From Paenibacillus sp. FSL R5-0623 (GTDB taxonomy: Bacteria > Bacillota > Bacilli > Paenibacillales > Paenibacillaceae), in assembly GCF_037974265.1 (NCBI RefSeq), contig NZ_CP150233.1, positions 2,542,001-2,606,000 on the forward strand: 64,000 nt of DNA. The letters are read 5' to 3'. A program made the translations under genes and the position numbers. Shown here piece by piece: positions 1 through 8,625 of the stretch (position 1 is the stretch's first letter; every line of letters begins with the position of its first letter). Under the pieces are notes generated by a model. It did no database searches, had not been told where the DNA came from, and was given only the letters and a program-made list of their open reading frames with translations.

Positions 1-32
1 GAAAAATATTTTAACGTTGAGGAGTGAAAGGG

Positions 33-1322
33 ATGAGCGATAACACAGCAGTTGGCAAGCAAGGTATGGGTGAGTTAATACGAATCAGACCGTACATGCA
101 ATTTATGCTTAGTAAAGTTGTATCCAGATTTGGTGATTCCATTGACTCGATTGCTTACAGTTGGATGGTGTACATTCTAACCGGTTCGAAAGTGTTGATG
201 GGTACGTTGCTGGCGGTGAATTTTTTGCCCAATATCCTTCTGGGACTGTTCGCCGGGGCTTTGGTTGATCGCATGTCTCCCAAAAGAGTGATTGTGATTA
301 CCAATACTGGTCGCGGGTTGTTTGTGGGGATTACAGCTCTACTGTTTGGATTGGGCCAACTTGAAGTCTGGCATCTGTTTGTCATTACAATTCTGAATTC
401 TCTGCTGGAATGTTTCACTACTCCTGCGGAAGTGTCCAGTGTCCCCAGATTGCTTCCCCCATCGATGCTGCTTTCGGGTAATGCCATGTCCTCTTCCGCA
501 ACCAGAGTGGCCGAACTCGCAGGACTTGCAGTGGCGGGTGCCCTTATTGCTACAATAGGGATTGCCTGGACGATCTTGATTGATGCGGGGTTGTTTGCGC
601 TAAGTGCTTTGATTATGAGCCGAGTAGGCTACCCTGAAGTCTTAACATCTGCTAACAATGAAGATAAAACATCAATTGAAATGAATTCTCTTCCATCCGA
701 CAAAAGTAGTATATTTTCCGAAATGGCGGAAGCTTTTCATTTTCTCCGTAAACATGCCTTATTGTTAATTGTCTCCATCCTGTTTGCCTTCGTTAATTTC
801 TGCCTGATGCCGTTTAATGTTCTTCGTACACCCTATGTCATTGAAACACTGCATGCTGGCGCTGGGGGATTAAGTCTGCTTAGTGGGCTGATGGTGGGAG
901 GTATGTTGCTCAGTGGTGTATGGTTGACACAAAGGGGAGCGAATTATCGTAAAAGTGTGCTGGTCATCAGCGGTATTGTCATGTTGGGTCTCAGTTATGC
1001 GATGACGGCACTACCCGCTTATATGACTTCCTTCCAACTGCCGGTTGCAGCGGCCTTTTGTCTACTGATGGGTATGGGGATTCCGCTGGCTACAACACCG
1101 CTGGCCACCTATCTTATGGAAGTTACCCCTTCGGAGATGCTGGGCAGAGTGTATGCCCTTCAGGGTATGCTCGTCTTGAGTGTTTCACCCCTTGGGAGTC
1201 TGGCTTCGGGAGCACTTGCAGATTGGATGACCATGCCGGTTCTGTTTATCGTTTCTGGTATTATGCTTGCCATGTCCGCAGGTATGCTGTTATTTAGCAA
1301 AAGTTTTCGAAGTGTTCTGTGA
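33..1322 (+). CDS. MFS transporter, probable exporter
   Basis: A 429-residue, almost wholly hydrophobic protein with about 12 predicted membrane helices, which would place it in the cytoplasmic membrane as a proton-coupled permease. The loop after helix 2 reads DRMSPKR, the position of the MFS signature, and a hydrophilic stretch near residues 195-230 splits the two six-helix halves. The overall look is of NreB/EntS-like exporters (MFS_3 type), but the substrate cannot be read. ATG 33 is chosen because AGGAG ends 8 bases upstream; the in-frame GTG at 24 lies on that ribosome site. The next gene has its own promoter, so an operon is unlikely. Confidence 0.85.
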   Translation: MSDNTAVGKQGMGELIRIRPYMQFMLSKVVSRFGDSIDSIAYSWMVYILTGSKVLMGTLLAVNFLPNILLGLFAGALVDRMSPKRVIVITNTGRGLFVGITALLFGLGQLEVWHLFVITILNSLLECFTTPAEVSSVPRLLPPSMLLSGNAMSSSATRVAELAGLAVAGALIATIGIAWTILIDAGLFALSALIMSRVGYPEVLTSANNEDKTSIEMNSLPSDKSSIFSEMAEAFHFLRKHALLLIVSILFAFVNFCLMPFNVLRTPYVIETLHAGAGGLSLLSGLMVGGMLLSGVWLTQRGANYRKSVLVISGIVMLGLSYAMTALPAYMTSFQLPVAAAFCLLMGMGIPLATTPLATYLMEVTPSEMLGRVYALQGMLVLSVSPLGSLASGALADWMTMPVLFIVSGIMLAMSAGMLLFSKSFRSVL

Positions 1323-1379
1323 AGATATTCAGAAGTGATCCTTAGCCGATTTTCTGTATCAAGTCATTTCTGGCTCGTT

Positions 1380-1409
1380 TTGACCGAAGTCCTGACGCAG
1401 CGGTATAAT
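1380..1409 (+). promoter_or_regulatory. Sigma-A-type promoter for the winged-helix gene
   Basis: TTGACC at 1380-1385 and a perfect TATAAT at 1404-1409 are separated by 18 bases. Transcription should start near 1416, just upstream of the ATG at 1456. An in-frame ATG at 1420 would sit almost on the transcription start and has no ribosome site. Confidence 0.65.
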
Positions 1410-1455
1410 AGAGACATCGATGGACAACAGGTACCCCGGAAATGAGGATACAGGG

Positions 1456-2148
1456 ATGGAGCACAAGGTTCTTTCAACAATTGAAGAAATTAAAATCTAC
1501 TCCGATCCGTATCGGATACAGATTATGAATATGTTTAACAAGCAGGGCAGACCATCCACTGTCAAAGAGATCGCCGACCAGATGGGTGAGGTGCCAGCCA
1601 AAGTGCACTATCATGTGAAAAAGCTGGAGAAAATTGGTCTGCTGACCATCGTTTCCACACGTGAGATTAATGGGATTATCGCAAAATACTACGAACCATA
1701 CACCGGAGAGATCCATCTCCGTCACGAAGATGAAGATAAGGAAAACTCTCCATTGAAACAGGTGTTTCGGTCCGAGACGCTCAAATTATTAAATGAAATG
1801 TTCGAACAGAGTCGTCAGCGATTCATGCATCAGGCGGAAAACGAAGATCGGATGTTTCTCTCGGACATCACGCTGTATGCAACCCGTGAGGAAGTAGAGC
1901 AGCTGTATAAAAATATCATAAAACTCTGTGAACCCTATACAACAAAAGAGAATCGACAAGGGGAACATGAGGTCTTTCAGTTATTTTCAGCGCTCTCTAA
2001 ACCTATAGTGAAAATACCTGCTTCTAAGACAAATGCAAAAGAGAAAAAGAAAGCTACGTCTGATAAGGGCAAATCAACTACGAAAACGTCTCGATCCGTG
2101 TCTAAGCGGCAGGAATCTGCATCATCTGGTAGTGAGTCGGAAGAATAA
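1456..2148 (+). CDS. ArsR-like winged-helix regulator with charged tail
   Basis: Residues ~10-75 form a winged helix-turn-helix of the ArsR/HTH_20 type: YSDPYRIQIMNMF, then a recognition region containing VKEIADQMG and VHYHVKKLEKIGLL. This is a DNA-binding fold usually used for repression. The middle is an acidic/helical region. The last ~40 residues are low-complexity Lys/Ser/Thr (KEKKKATSDKGKSTTK), an unusual tail of unknown role. No cysteine metal site of classic ArsR sensors is evident. ATG 1456 follows GAGG by 8 bases; an upstream in-frame ATG (1420) would sit at the transcript start. The target may be the upstream MFS gene, but that is inference only. Confidence 0.75.
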   Translation: MEHKVLSTIEEIKIYSDPYRIQIMNMFNKQGRPSTVKEIADQMGEVPAKVHYHVKKLEKIGLLTIVSTREINGIIAKYYEPYTGEIHLRHEDEDKENSPLKQVFRSETLKLLNEMFEQSRQRFMHQAENEDRMFLSDITLYATREEVEQLYKNIIKLCEPYTTKENRQGEHEVFQLFSALSKPIVKIPASKTNAKEKKKATSDKGKSTTKTSRSVSKRQESASSGSESEE

Positions 2149-2228
2149 ACGGTTGGAATACATGGGGTCTACGTTATCGCTGGAAGCAAGTACCGGCAAA
2201 CGTGAGAGACTGTTATGGAGAAAACTAG

Positions 2229-2254
2229 AAAAAGCCGCCCAATGGCGGCTTTTT
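2229..2254 (+). terminator. Rho-independent terminator
   Basis: AAAGCCGCC, a short loop and GGCGGCTTTTT form a 9-bp stem with a T-run, downstream of the winged-helix gene. Confidence 0.85.
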
Positions 2255-2339
2255 AATGCGTGATAAGGAAGGCTAATGGTGGAGCAGCCTATTGAATCCA
2301 ATTCAATTTTGATGCATCCCGTTTCAGTTCATAACGAAG

Positions 2340-2906
2340 TTACATGTTCTCATCGTAGCCCTTCACATCACGTTTGGCTGCGGTTGCGGGGGAGTTGGAT
2401 GTGCCATATTCTTCAACTGCTTCCCAGGCATCTGCGTTGTCGAACTTGCCCGCTCGCTGCTGTCTTCCTTCTCCAGCACCACTTGGAGGCATGGTCATCA
2501 CTTCTTCTTCAACGGGCCGATCGTTGCTGATTTCCCGATTAGGTGTGTCGTCAATACAGTAAGCGGTATAGGGGATAGCCTCAAGTCGTTCGAAGGGAAT
2601 ATCTTCGCCGCACGTTACACAGGTTCCATATGTACCTTGCTCCATACGTTCCAATGCGTCGTTCACTTGATTGAATTCGTCTGTTAATGTATCGTCAATC
2701 GCCAGATCACGGCTACGTTCAAATGTTTCCGTACCGGCATCTGCCGGATGATTATCATAGGAGGACAGCTCACCGGTTGAATCTTTCAGCGACTCGACTG
2801 GAGCACCGTCTTCCATGCTGGATTCAAAATGACGCTGTAAGTTTTCACGTTGCTCCAAAAGGGCGTTTTTCAGTATTTGATGTTGATCTTTAGTTAATGT
2901 ACTCAT
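2340..2906 (-). CDS. TraR/DksA-type zinc-finger protein, yteA-like
   Basis: This 188-residue acidic protein has a helical N-terminus (residues 1-90, coiled-coil-like) followed by a C4-type finger region CVTCGEDIPFERLEAIP and a later Cys, the signature of the TraR/DksA family. The ERLEAIP motif is typical of the Bacillus yteA group associated with sporulation. Only three clear finger cysteines remain; the fourth position reads Asp, which is seen in some yteA members. DksA-like proteins act on RNA polymerase, but the function of yteA proteins is unclear. The start at 2906 is set by AGGAG 9 bases upstream; the longer reading frame to 3155 lacks any signal. It diverges from the DivIVA-domain gene. 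Confidence 0.8.
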   Translation of the reverse strand: MSTLTKDQHQILKNALLEQRENLQRHFESSMEDGAPVESLKDSTGELSSYDNHPADAGTETFERSRDLAIDDTLTDEFNQVNDALERMEQGTYGTCVTCGEDIPFERLEAIPYTAYCIDDTPNREISNDRPVEEEVMTMPPSGAGEGRQQRAGKFDNADAWEAVEEYGTSNSPATAAKRDVKGYDENM

Positions 2907-3105
2907 AAGGACATGCTCCTTTCCCGTTGTGGGGTGTAGTGAGTCTTTACCCGAATTGGATGAAAAGCAATCATTTTCGTGAGGAATAGGGCTGTATCGT
3001 TTTATATCTGACGGATTATGTGTTATAAAAAATAGAGAGAGAAATTGCCGTGTGTTCTTCCCAGGAAATAGAACTACGGCTTGGCTTATAATGGAGGTTG
3101 TCAAT

Positions 3106-3483
3106 ATGGATGAACATATGAAACGAAGATTGGATAAACAAAGACAATTGTTCAAACAATTGGGTGTGCAGCTAGATGCGTTATCGATACATGAAAAACA
3201 ATTTAATTATAAACTTCGTGGTTATGATCCGGATGAGGTAGATGCTTATCTTGACCTGGTCATCAAAGATTACGAACGTTTCTATGCCAATATTGCAGAT
3301 CTAATGGACAAATGGCAAGAACAGCAGTTAACGATCCGCGATCTCAAGTCGTCCGCGAAACCGGTGGAAGATCCAACCAAGATTGATCGCAAACAGCTGG
3401 ATGATATTGTGAAACAACTGGAATACAGTGTGCGACAGCTCAAGATCAGAGCACGTCCCGAAAAGGATCTGTTCTCTGAATAA
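3106..3483 (+). CDS. DivIVA-domain protein
   Basis: A 125-residue, highly charged and largely helical protein. Residues ~20-55 carry the DivIVA/GpsB N-terminal motif (FNYKLRGYDPDEVDAYLD), which in the family binds curved or septal membrane and starts a parallel coiled coil. The rest is coiled-coil-like up to a Lys/Arg-rich end. It is too short for full DivIVA and closer to a GpsB-sized scaffold. A cell-envelope or division-site role is the family expectation, not shown here. ATG 3106 follows GGAGGT by 6 bases. A TATAAT at 3087-3092 lies just upstream, so the transcript leader would be very short. Confidence 0.75.
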   Translation: MDEHMKRRLDKQRQLFKQLGVQLDALSIHEKQFNYKLRGYDPDEVDAYLDLVIKDYERFYANIADLMDKWQEQQLTIRDLKSSAKPVEDPTKIDRKQLDDIVKQLEYSVRQLKIRARPEKDLFSE

Positions 3484-3525
3484 GGTCAGCATGTCTTGGA
3501 TTATATTAAATAAAGGTGGTTAATC

Positions 3526-3960
3526 ATGAGTACTCATTTTTCGGTCAGTGTGCATTGTTTGTTGTTATTGTCACTCAGCGCGCCTGAACGAATCACGTCT
3601 GCACATATTGCAGGTAGCGTGAATACCAACCCTGTCGTCGTCAGACGTATTCTGGGCGGGCTGAAAAAGGCAGGATTGGTGAACTCCTCTCCTGGAACAA
3701 GAGGCTTCTACTTAGCGAAGCCATATAATGAAATCACATTAGCCATGATCTATCAGGCTGCCAAGGACGAAGGTCCATTGTTCCCGATTCACGGCAATTG
3801 TAACCCGGATTGTGAGGTAGGCTTGCATATAGACGGCTTGCTGACCAATCTGTATCAGGTTGCTGAGGCGAAGGTGGAGCAGTTCTTTGCATCCATTACA
3901 CTCGAAGATATGGAACGTTCCTGTACTCAGATGCAAGCTGTTCCATCACAGACAGAGTAG
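3526..3960 (+). CDS. Rrf2-family transcriptional regulator
   Basis: A 144-residue protein with an N-terminal winged helix-turn-helix (residues 1-60). The segment ITSAHIAGSVNTNPVVVRRIL and the following LKKAGLV are characteristic of Rrf2 proteins such as YwnA/YwgB. The IscR-type three-cysteine cluster is absent; only a NCNPDC pair is seen near residue 90, so iron-sulfur binding is doubtful. It follows the DivIVA-domain gene by 42 bases on the same strand and may be co-transcribed. The ribosome site AAAGGTGG precedes ATG 3526. The target is unknown. Confidence 0.8.
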   Translation: MSTHFSVSVHCLLLLSLSAPERITSAHIAGSVNTNPVVVRRILGGLKKAGLVNSSPGTRGFYLAKPYNEITLAMIYQAAKDEGPLFPIHGNCNPDCEVGLHIDGLLTNLYQVAEAKVEQFFASITLEDMERSCTQMQAVPSQTE

Positions 3961-3985
3961 ATTGCAACAAAGACTTAAAGTGCAT

Positions 3986-4187
3986 GTTCAAAAAGGGTGG
4001 TTTTCAGTACCGAGAAGATGGGATGAAGTTAGAAATGGAGTAGCGGAGCGTAGGAAACTACGTGAGCAACTACAATGTTTCCTAAGGAAACAACCTTCGT
4101 AAGCATATGCTTATTTCGGCTGAATTCCATATTCGATGTTGCGATGCCGTTAGGCATCCTTCGTAATCAAAAGCGGACTTTTTGAAC
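3986..4187. repeat. Intergenic palindrome-ended repeat, ~200 bases
   Basis: The element starts with GTTCAAAAAG (3986-3995) and ends with its exact complement CTTTTTGAAC (4178-4187). Between them lie several smaller stems, for example GGAAACTACGTGAGCAAC and CGATGCCGTTAGGCATC. It contains no convincing gene. The structure is that of a non-coding MITE-like or transcribed hairpin repeat sitting between the Rrf2 and phosphodiesterase genes. From memory, similar sequences recur between genes in Paenibacillus; this was not checked. Confidence 0.6.
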
Positions 4188-4216
4188 GACCTCTTAAAGG
4201 AAAGGTGGGTTGTTAT

Positions 4217-4714
4217 ATGAAAATTGTAGTCATCTCCGACACACATTGTTCACGTAAATCACGGAAGTTACCGGCTAGGCTCTTGGATGTATTGCCGAGT
4301 GCCGATCTCATTCTTCATGCCGGTGACTGGTCGGATTGGAGCGTATACCCATTGCTTAGTGAGTATGCACCAGTTGAAGGGGTAGCTGGTAATACGGACC
4401 CGTCCGAAATCGCTGAAAAACTGGGATATTCCCGTATTGTTGAAGTGGAAGGACTTCGTCTGGGTCTCGTGCACGGTCATCTGGGATCAAAGGGTACGGA
4501 GCAGAATGCAATTCATACCTTTGCAGGCCAGCATGTGGATGCTGTGATCTACGGACACTCACACATCCCGGTGATGCATACCGTGGACAACACACTGGTA
4601 TTTAATCCGGGGTCGCCTACGGATAAACGTTTTCAGAAGCAATACTCATTTGGCATCATGACAATAGATCAGGGGAAAATACAGGCTGAACACGTGTTCT
4701 TTGATCGGGATTAG
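4217..4714 (+). CDS. YfcE/MJ0936-type metallophosphoesterase
   Basis: A 165-residue protein with the full calcineurin-like phosphoesterase motif set: SDTH at residues 7-10, GDW near 36, GNTD near 56, the VHGH segment near 84 and GHSHIP near 111. These residues bind the two metal ions. YfcE proteins hydrolyse phosphodiesters in the cytoplasm in vitro; the natural substrate is unknown. The length is normal for the family. ATG 4217 follows AAAGGTGGG; a GTG at 4205 in frame overlaps that site. It is the first gene after the intergenic palindromic repeat. Confidence 0.88.
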   Translation: MKIVVISDTHCSRKSRKLPARLLDVLPSADLILHAGDWSDWSVYPLLSEYAPVEGVAGNTDPSEIAEKLGYSRIVEVEGLRLGLVHGHLGSKGTEQNAIHTFAGQHVDAVIYGHSHIPVMHTVDNTLVFNPGSPTDKRFQKQYSFGIMTIDQGKIQAEHVFFDRD

Positions 4715-4837
4715 AAGATATGCGCGCTGGTTGCAAGCTGGACGAGTACAAGAGCCAGAACCAGCTACTGAAGTGGCGACTTGATAACTGATAGGGAACC
4801 TTTTCATCAAATTTAAACCTATATACAATTATTGTAC

Positions 4838-4885
4838 AAGGCATCTTTGAGCAGAATTCAAATCTGTTCCAGGGATGTCTTTTTT
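4838..4885 (+). terminator. Terminator in the 4715-5051 gap
   Basis: AAGGCATC pairs with GGATGTCTT followed by six Ts. The remaining ~165 bases up to 5051 hold a TACAAT-like -10 near 5000 and the sequence AATACGTTTACAT just before the ribosome site, possibly an operator. No gene is seen in this gap. Confidence 0.65.
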
Positions 4886-5051
4886 GATTTTTGATCACAT
4901 CATTCTCTTGGAAGTTATCTCTGAATGGGGAATGTGCCCTGTTCGTTATCTGTCATTCATCTGTTGGCGTTTTCCCCTATGGTGACGTTCAGTGGAGTGG
5001 TACAATGCCTTTACGACATGAAATGAATACGTTTACATAAGGAGATGGATC

Positions 5052-5969
5052 ATGATGAAACTGTCTGTATTCACGGTGGCTACCCCTGATCTGAATGCAG
5101 AAGAACTGGCATCGGCTGCGGCAGCAGCGGGAATTGATGGAATTGAGTGGAGATTCCGTGGAATTCCTGAAGATGCTATGTCTGAAGAGCCTTCTTACTG
5201 GAGAAATAATCGATGCTCGGTAGATCCGAGCCGCTGGGAGGAACAGGTTCCTGTTTTTCGTGAAGCAGCGTTAGGGCAGGGTAGAAAATCCATCGCACTT
5301 GTACCGTATCTGAACTGTGAAGATCTGTCTGCCACCAAGCAAGCGTTTCAGGCTGCGGCTGGGTTAGGAGCTTCAATGATGCGTGTAGGTGTTCCTGGAT
5401 ATGATCGCAAGACCAGTTATCCTGAGTTGTATCGTAAAGCCGTTGATTACCTGAGTGAAGTACAAGATCTGGCCAAACAGTACAACATCAAGGCGATTGT
5501 AGAGACACATCATCAGACGATTGCACCGACGGCATCGCTGGCCTATCGGCTTGTACAATCGCTCGACCCGCAGCATGTGGGTGTATTGTACGATCCAGGC
5601 AATATGGTGCATGAAGGATATGAGAATCATCGAATGGGACTTGAGTTGCTGGGCCCTTATCTGGCTCATGTACATGTAAAAAATGCCGGGTGGTTTGAAG
5701 CAGAAGGGAAAGATTCGCAAAAGGCTAACGTGACTGAGAAGAGCAGCGGAGTGGCTCTGAATACAGCCTGGAAATGTCACTGGACGCCGCTGACTGAAGG
5801 CATGGTCGATTGGGTACAGATGGTGCGGGATCTTCGTGCCGTTGGATATGACGGATACTACGGAATTGAGGACTTTAGTGGTGCCTTGGAATCCAAGGCG
5901 ATGTTACAGCATTTTGCAGACGTTTTCGCCGAAATTGAGCATCGTGTGGACGAGGAGGAGCAGTCATGA
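5052..5969 (+). CDS. Sugar phosphate isomerase/epimerase (TIM barrel)
   Basis: A 305-residue protein of the AP-endonuclease-2-like xylose isomerase superfamily. Recognisable strands include GIDGIEWRF near residue 30, KAIVETHHQ near 146 and HVHVKNAGW near 215, then GIEDFSG near 280. The Glu and His residues are the usual divalent metal ligands. Members isomerise or epimerise sugars or inositol derivatives in the cytoplasm. AAGGAG stands 8 bases before ATG 5052; ATG 5055 is also possible. The gene overlaps the next oxidoreductase gene by 4 bases (ATGA), so translation is coupled. With the two dehydrogenases it suggests a sugar or cyclitol catabolic operon. Confidence 0.85.
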   Translation: MMKLSVFTVATPDLNAEELASAAAAAGIDGIEWRFRGIPEDAMSEEPSYWRNNRCSVDPSRWEEQVPVFREAALGQGRKSIALVPYLNCEDLSATKQAFQAAAGLGASMMRVGVPGYDRKTSYPELYRKAVDYLSEVQDLAKQYNIKAIVETHHQTIAPTASLAYRLVQSLDPQHVGVLYDPGNMVHEGYENHRMGLELLGPYLAHVHVKNAGWFEAEGKDSQKANVTEKSSGVALNTAWKCHWTPLTEGMVDWVQMVRDLRAVGYDGYYGIEDFSGALESKAMLQHFADVFAEIEHRVDEEEQS

Positions 5970-7138
5970 GTATCGTACGAGTAGCGGTGATTGGTATAGG
6001 AAACATGGGAGCAGCACATGCCAGAACGTTGGTGGCTGGAGAAGTACCCGGTGCAGAGCTGGTCGCCGTATGTGATGTAAGAAGAGAGATGGAGAGCTGG
6101 GTATCCAGTCATCTTCCGGCAACGGTAACTTATTGGCAGGATGCTGAGCAGATGATGGCTTCGGGTACGATTGATGCGGTCATTATTGCAACGCCGCATT
6201 ATGATCATCCGGAACAGGCCATTCAGGCTTTCCAGCATGGCTTGCATGTCATGATCGAGAAGCCGGCCGGTGTATATACGAAACAGGTACGCAAGATGAA
6301 TGAAGGGGCCGCAGCCAGTGGCAAAGTCTTTTCCATGATGTACAACCAGCGGACCAATCCACTATACATTAAGCTGAGAGACTTGATTGCTTCGGGCGAA
6401 CTGGGTGAGGTACGGCGTACCAACTGGATTATTACGAACTGGTATCGATCCCAAAGTTACTATGATTCCGGCGGCTGGCGGGCAACATGGGCAGGTGAAG
6501 GGGGCGGTGTACTGATTAACCAGGACCCGCATCAACTGGATCTGTGGCAGTGGACCATCGGCATGATGCCGGTGCGAATGCGTGCTTTCTGTTCGTTTGG
6601 CAAGTATCGGAACATTGAAGTGGAAGATGATGTAACAGCTTATGTGGAGTATGAAAATGGAGCAACGGGTGTCTTTGTAACGACTACTGGCGAAGCACCG
6701 GGTACGAACCGATTTGAGGTCAACGGAGACCGAGGTAAAATCGTGATCGAAGACGGAAAACTTACGTTCTGGCGACTTCGGGAATCTGAACCTGAATTCA
6801 ATCAGCGGTTTACCGGAGGTTTTGGACAGCCAGAATGCTGGAAATGTGAGGTTCCGATTACAGGTGTGGAAACGGGGCATCCGGGTCTGATTCGCAATTG
6901 GGTAGATGCCATTCGTACAGGCGTACCACTTATTGCTCCCGGTGAGGATGGTATACACGGATTAACATTGTCGAACGCTATGTTGCTGTCCACCTGGACG
7001 GATAACTGGGTGGATCTGCCGATCGATGAGGATCTGTTCTATGAGCATTTGCAAGAACGTATTGCTGGTTCCACGACAAAGAAAGACAAGGCATTCAGTG
7101 GCAGTCAACCTGCTGATTTGAGTCAGACGTTTAAATGA
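5966..7138 (+). CDS. Gfo/Idh/MocA-family oxidoreductase
   Basis: A 390-residue NAD(P)-dependent dehydrogenase. The N-terminal Rossmann domain has VIGIGNMGAAHA (residues 8-19) and an acidic residue after strand 2 (VCDVR). EKPAG near residue 98 is the family signature lysine motif. The C-terminal mixed sheet contains NQDPHQLDLWQW, the position of the catalytic Asp/His. Substrates are typically myo-inositol, glucose-derived or other polyols. It overlaps the preceding isomerase gene by 4 bases and is followed 62 bases later by a second member of the family, so the three act together. Confidence 0.88.
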   Translation: MSIVRVAVIGIGNMGAAHARTLVAGEVPGAELVAVCDVRREMESWVSSHLPATVTYWQDAEQMMASGTIDAVIIATPHYDHPEQAIQAFQHGLHVMIEKPAGVYTKQVRKMNEGAAASGKVFSMMYNQRTNPLYIKLRDLIASGELGEVRRTNWIITNWYRSQSYYDSGGWRATWAGEGGGVLINQDPHQLDLWQWTIGMMPVRMRAFCSFGKYRNIEVEDDVTAYVEYENGATGVFVTTTGEAPGTNRFEVNGDRGKIVIEDGKLTFWRLRESEPEFNQRFTGGFGQPECWKCEVPITGVETGHPGLIRNWVDAIRTGVPLIAPGEDGIHGLTLSNAMLLSTWTDNWVDLPIDEDLFYEHLQERIAGSTTKKDKAFSGSQPADLSQTFK

Positions 7139-7200
7139 AGACAATTTCTTATATAGACGAGTTCATTGTAATCAACATTTTATAATAAGGATGGGATGAC

Positions 7201-8298
7201 ATGGCTAAAGACGGAATGTTTTATGCACCAAAAAGTGTTACAAAAGAGGTCGTATGTGGTCCGGGTGAGTTCACTATTGCTGCTGTTGCGCTGGATCATG
7301 GGCACATCTACGGCATGGTTGGGGGATTGTTGGAGGCTGGAGCTACCCTCAAGTGGGTGTATGATCCGGACCCGGCGAAGGTAGAGGCATTTCGGAAGCA
7401 GTTCCCACAGGCTCAAGTTGCTGGATCTGAAGCCGAAGTGCTCGCCGATGATGAGGTGTTATTGGTGGCAAGTGCAGCGATCACTTCAGATCGAGCGCCG
7501 CTTGGCATGAGAGTTCTGGCCGCAGGCAAGGATTATTTTACAGACAAAGCCCCATTTACCACGCTGGAGCAATTAAAGCTTGCACGAGAAGAAGTGAAGC
7601 GAACAGGCAAAAAGTACATGGTGTATTACAGTGAACGACTGCATGTAGAAAGTGCGATCTATGCGGGGCAGCTCATCGAACAGGGAGCAATCGGCAAAGT
7701 AGTGCAAGTTATGGGTACAGGCCCGCATCGCTTAAATGCCGGAGGAAGACCCGACTGGTTCTTCAAGCATGAGCAGTATGGCGGTATTCTCTGTGATATC
7801 GGGAGTCACCAGATCGAACAATTTCTGACGTTTGCATCATGTACGGACGCTGAGGTAGGTTTCAGTCGTGTGCATAACTTCAATCACCCACAGTTCCCGG
7901 AATTGGAAGACTTCGGCGAAGCTTCTCTGGTCGGGGACAACGGAGCGTCCGGTTACTTCCGAGTGGACTGGTTCACACCGGATGGTCTGGGCACATGGGG
8001 CGATGGGCGTACAGTTATTCTGGGAACGGACGGTTATATCGAGCTGCGGAAGTACATTGATGTAGCGAGAGAACCGGAAGGAGATCAGGTCTATCTGGTT
8101 AACCATGAAGGCGAGTTTCGCTACAGCGTGAAGGGCAAGGTCGGTTATCCTTTCTTCGGCCAACTTATTCGCGATTGCCTGGACCGGACCGAGACAGCCA
8201 TGACACAAGAACATGCATTCAAAGCGGCAGAACTCTGTCTGATTGCACAGCACAAAGCCATGAGCGAGCGCGTGGTGCGGAGTAGCGGAGCGAAGTAA
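7201..8298 (+). CDS. Gfo/Idh/MocA-family oxidoreductase, second copy
   Basis: A 365-residue protein with the same two-domain plan as its neighbour but only distantly similar. The nucleotide-binding loop is degenerate (VALDHGHIYGMVG near residue 30, in place of GxGxxG), and the signature reads DKAPFTT rather than EKP. CDIGSHQIEQFL near residue 198 is the catalytic-helix segment. The degenerate loop raises doubt about cofactor binding. ATG 7201 has AAGGATGGG upstream. It is the last gene of the operon; a strong hairpin follows at 8373. Confidence 0.82.
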   Translation: MAKDGMFYAPKSVTKEVVCGPGEFTIAAVALDHGHIYGMVGGLLEAGATLKWVYDPDPAKVEAFRKQFPQAQVAGSEAEVLADDEVLLVASAAITSDRAPLGMRVLAAGKDYFTDKAPFTTLEQLKLAREEVKRTGKKYMVYYSERLHVESAIYAGQLIEQGAIGKVVQVMGTGPHRLNAGGRPDWFFKHEQYGGILCDIGSHQIEQFLTFASCTDAEVGFSRVHNFNHPQFPELEDFGEASLVGDNGASGYFRVDWFTPDGLGTWGDGRTVILGTDGYIELRKYIDVAREPEGDQVYLVNHEGEFRYSVKGKVGYPFFGQLIRDCLDRTETAMTQEHAFKAAELCLIAQHKAMSERVVRSSGAK

Positions 8299-8372
8299 AT
8301 GTTTTAGGTGAAGGGGAACAAAGGTTGATTACTGAAGGATATCTGTAATCTTCTATTGTTGAGTGAAGAAAG

Positions 8373-8452
8373 AGCAGCCCAAATGTTAAACTGCATCCAA
8401 CAGGTTAGTCTTTTCTAACGAATGGAGCAGTTCATACTGGGGCTGCTTTTTT
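8373..8452 (+). terminator. Long branched terminator after the oxidoreductase operon
   Basis: AGCAGCCC (8373-8380) pairs with GGGCTGCT (8440-8447), followed by a T-run. Inside, AACTGC pairs with GCAGTT and GTTAG with CTAAC, giving an elongated stem. It closes the core operon before the cassette array begins. Confidence 0.8.
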
Positions 8453-8467
8453 GAGTATGTTCGTGAC

Positions 8468-8496
8468 TTCGCAGATGGATTAATATGGGTTATATT
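8468..8496 (+). promoter_or_regulatory. Candidate promoter reading into the cassette array
   Basis: TTCGCA at 8468-8473 and TATATT at 8491-8496 are 17 bases apart with a TGGG extended -10-like stretch. It lies 58 bases before the first array core. A near copy with the same spacing and a partly conserved spacer is found at 25374-25402, at the far side of the array and IS110 region. Confidence 0.5.
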
Positions 8497-8533
8497 ATAT
8501 GTAGTTCGGATATTCGTTAAAAAGAAAAGTAGT

Positions 8534-8561
8534 TACGAAGTTCGTATATATGATGTTATAG
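8534..8561 (+). other. Left end of the cassette array, attI-like candidate
   Basis: The first lone core GTTATAG lies at 8555-8561 with no attC body before it. An inverted pair TACGAA/TTCGTA (8534-8546) stands just upstream. In integrons, attI has a simple R core with a nearby inverted L box, so this position fits. No integrase gene flanks it, so the assignment is inference. Confidence 0.4.
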
Positions 8562-8625
8562 GAAATCAGCGAGTAAATCGAAAAAAAGTCGCTAAAATGC
8601 GTATACAAGGAAGGAGAAGATCGAA

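Noticed and set aside
4217..4595. Overlapping minus-strand ORFs in the phosphodiesterase gene
   Set aside because: They are shadows of a gene with complete motifs and have no ribosome sites.
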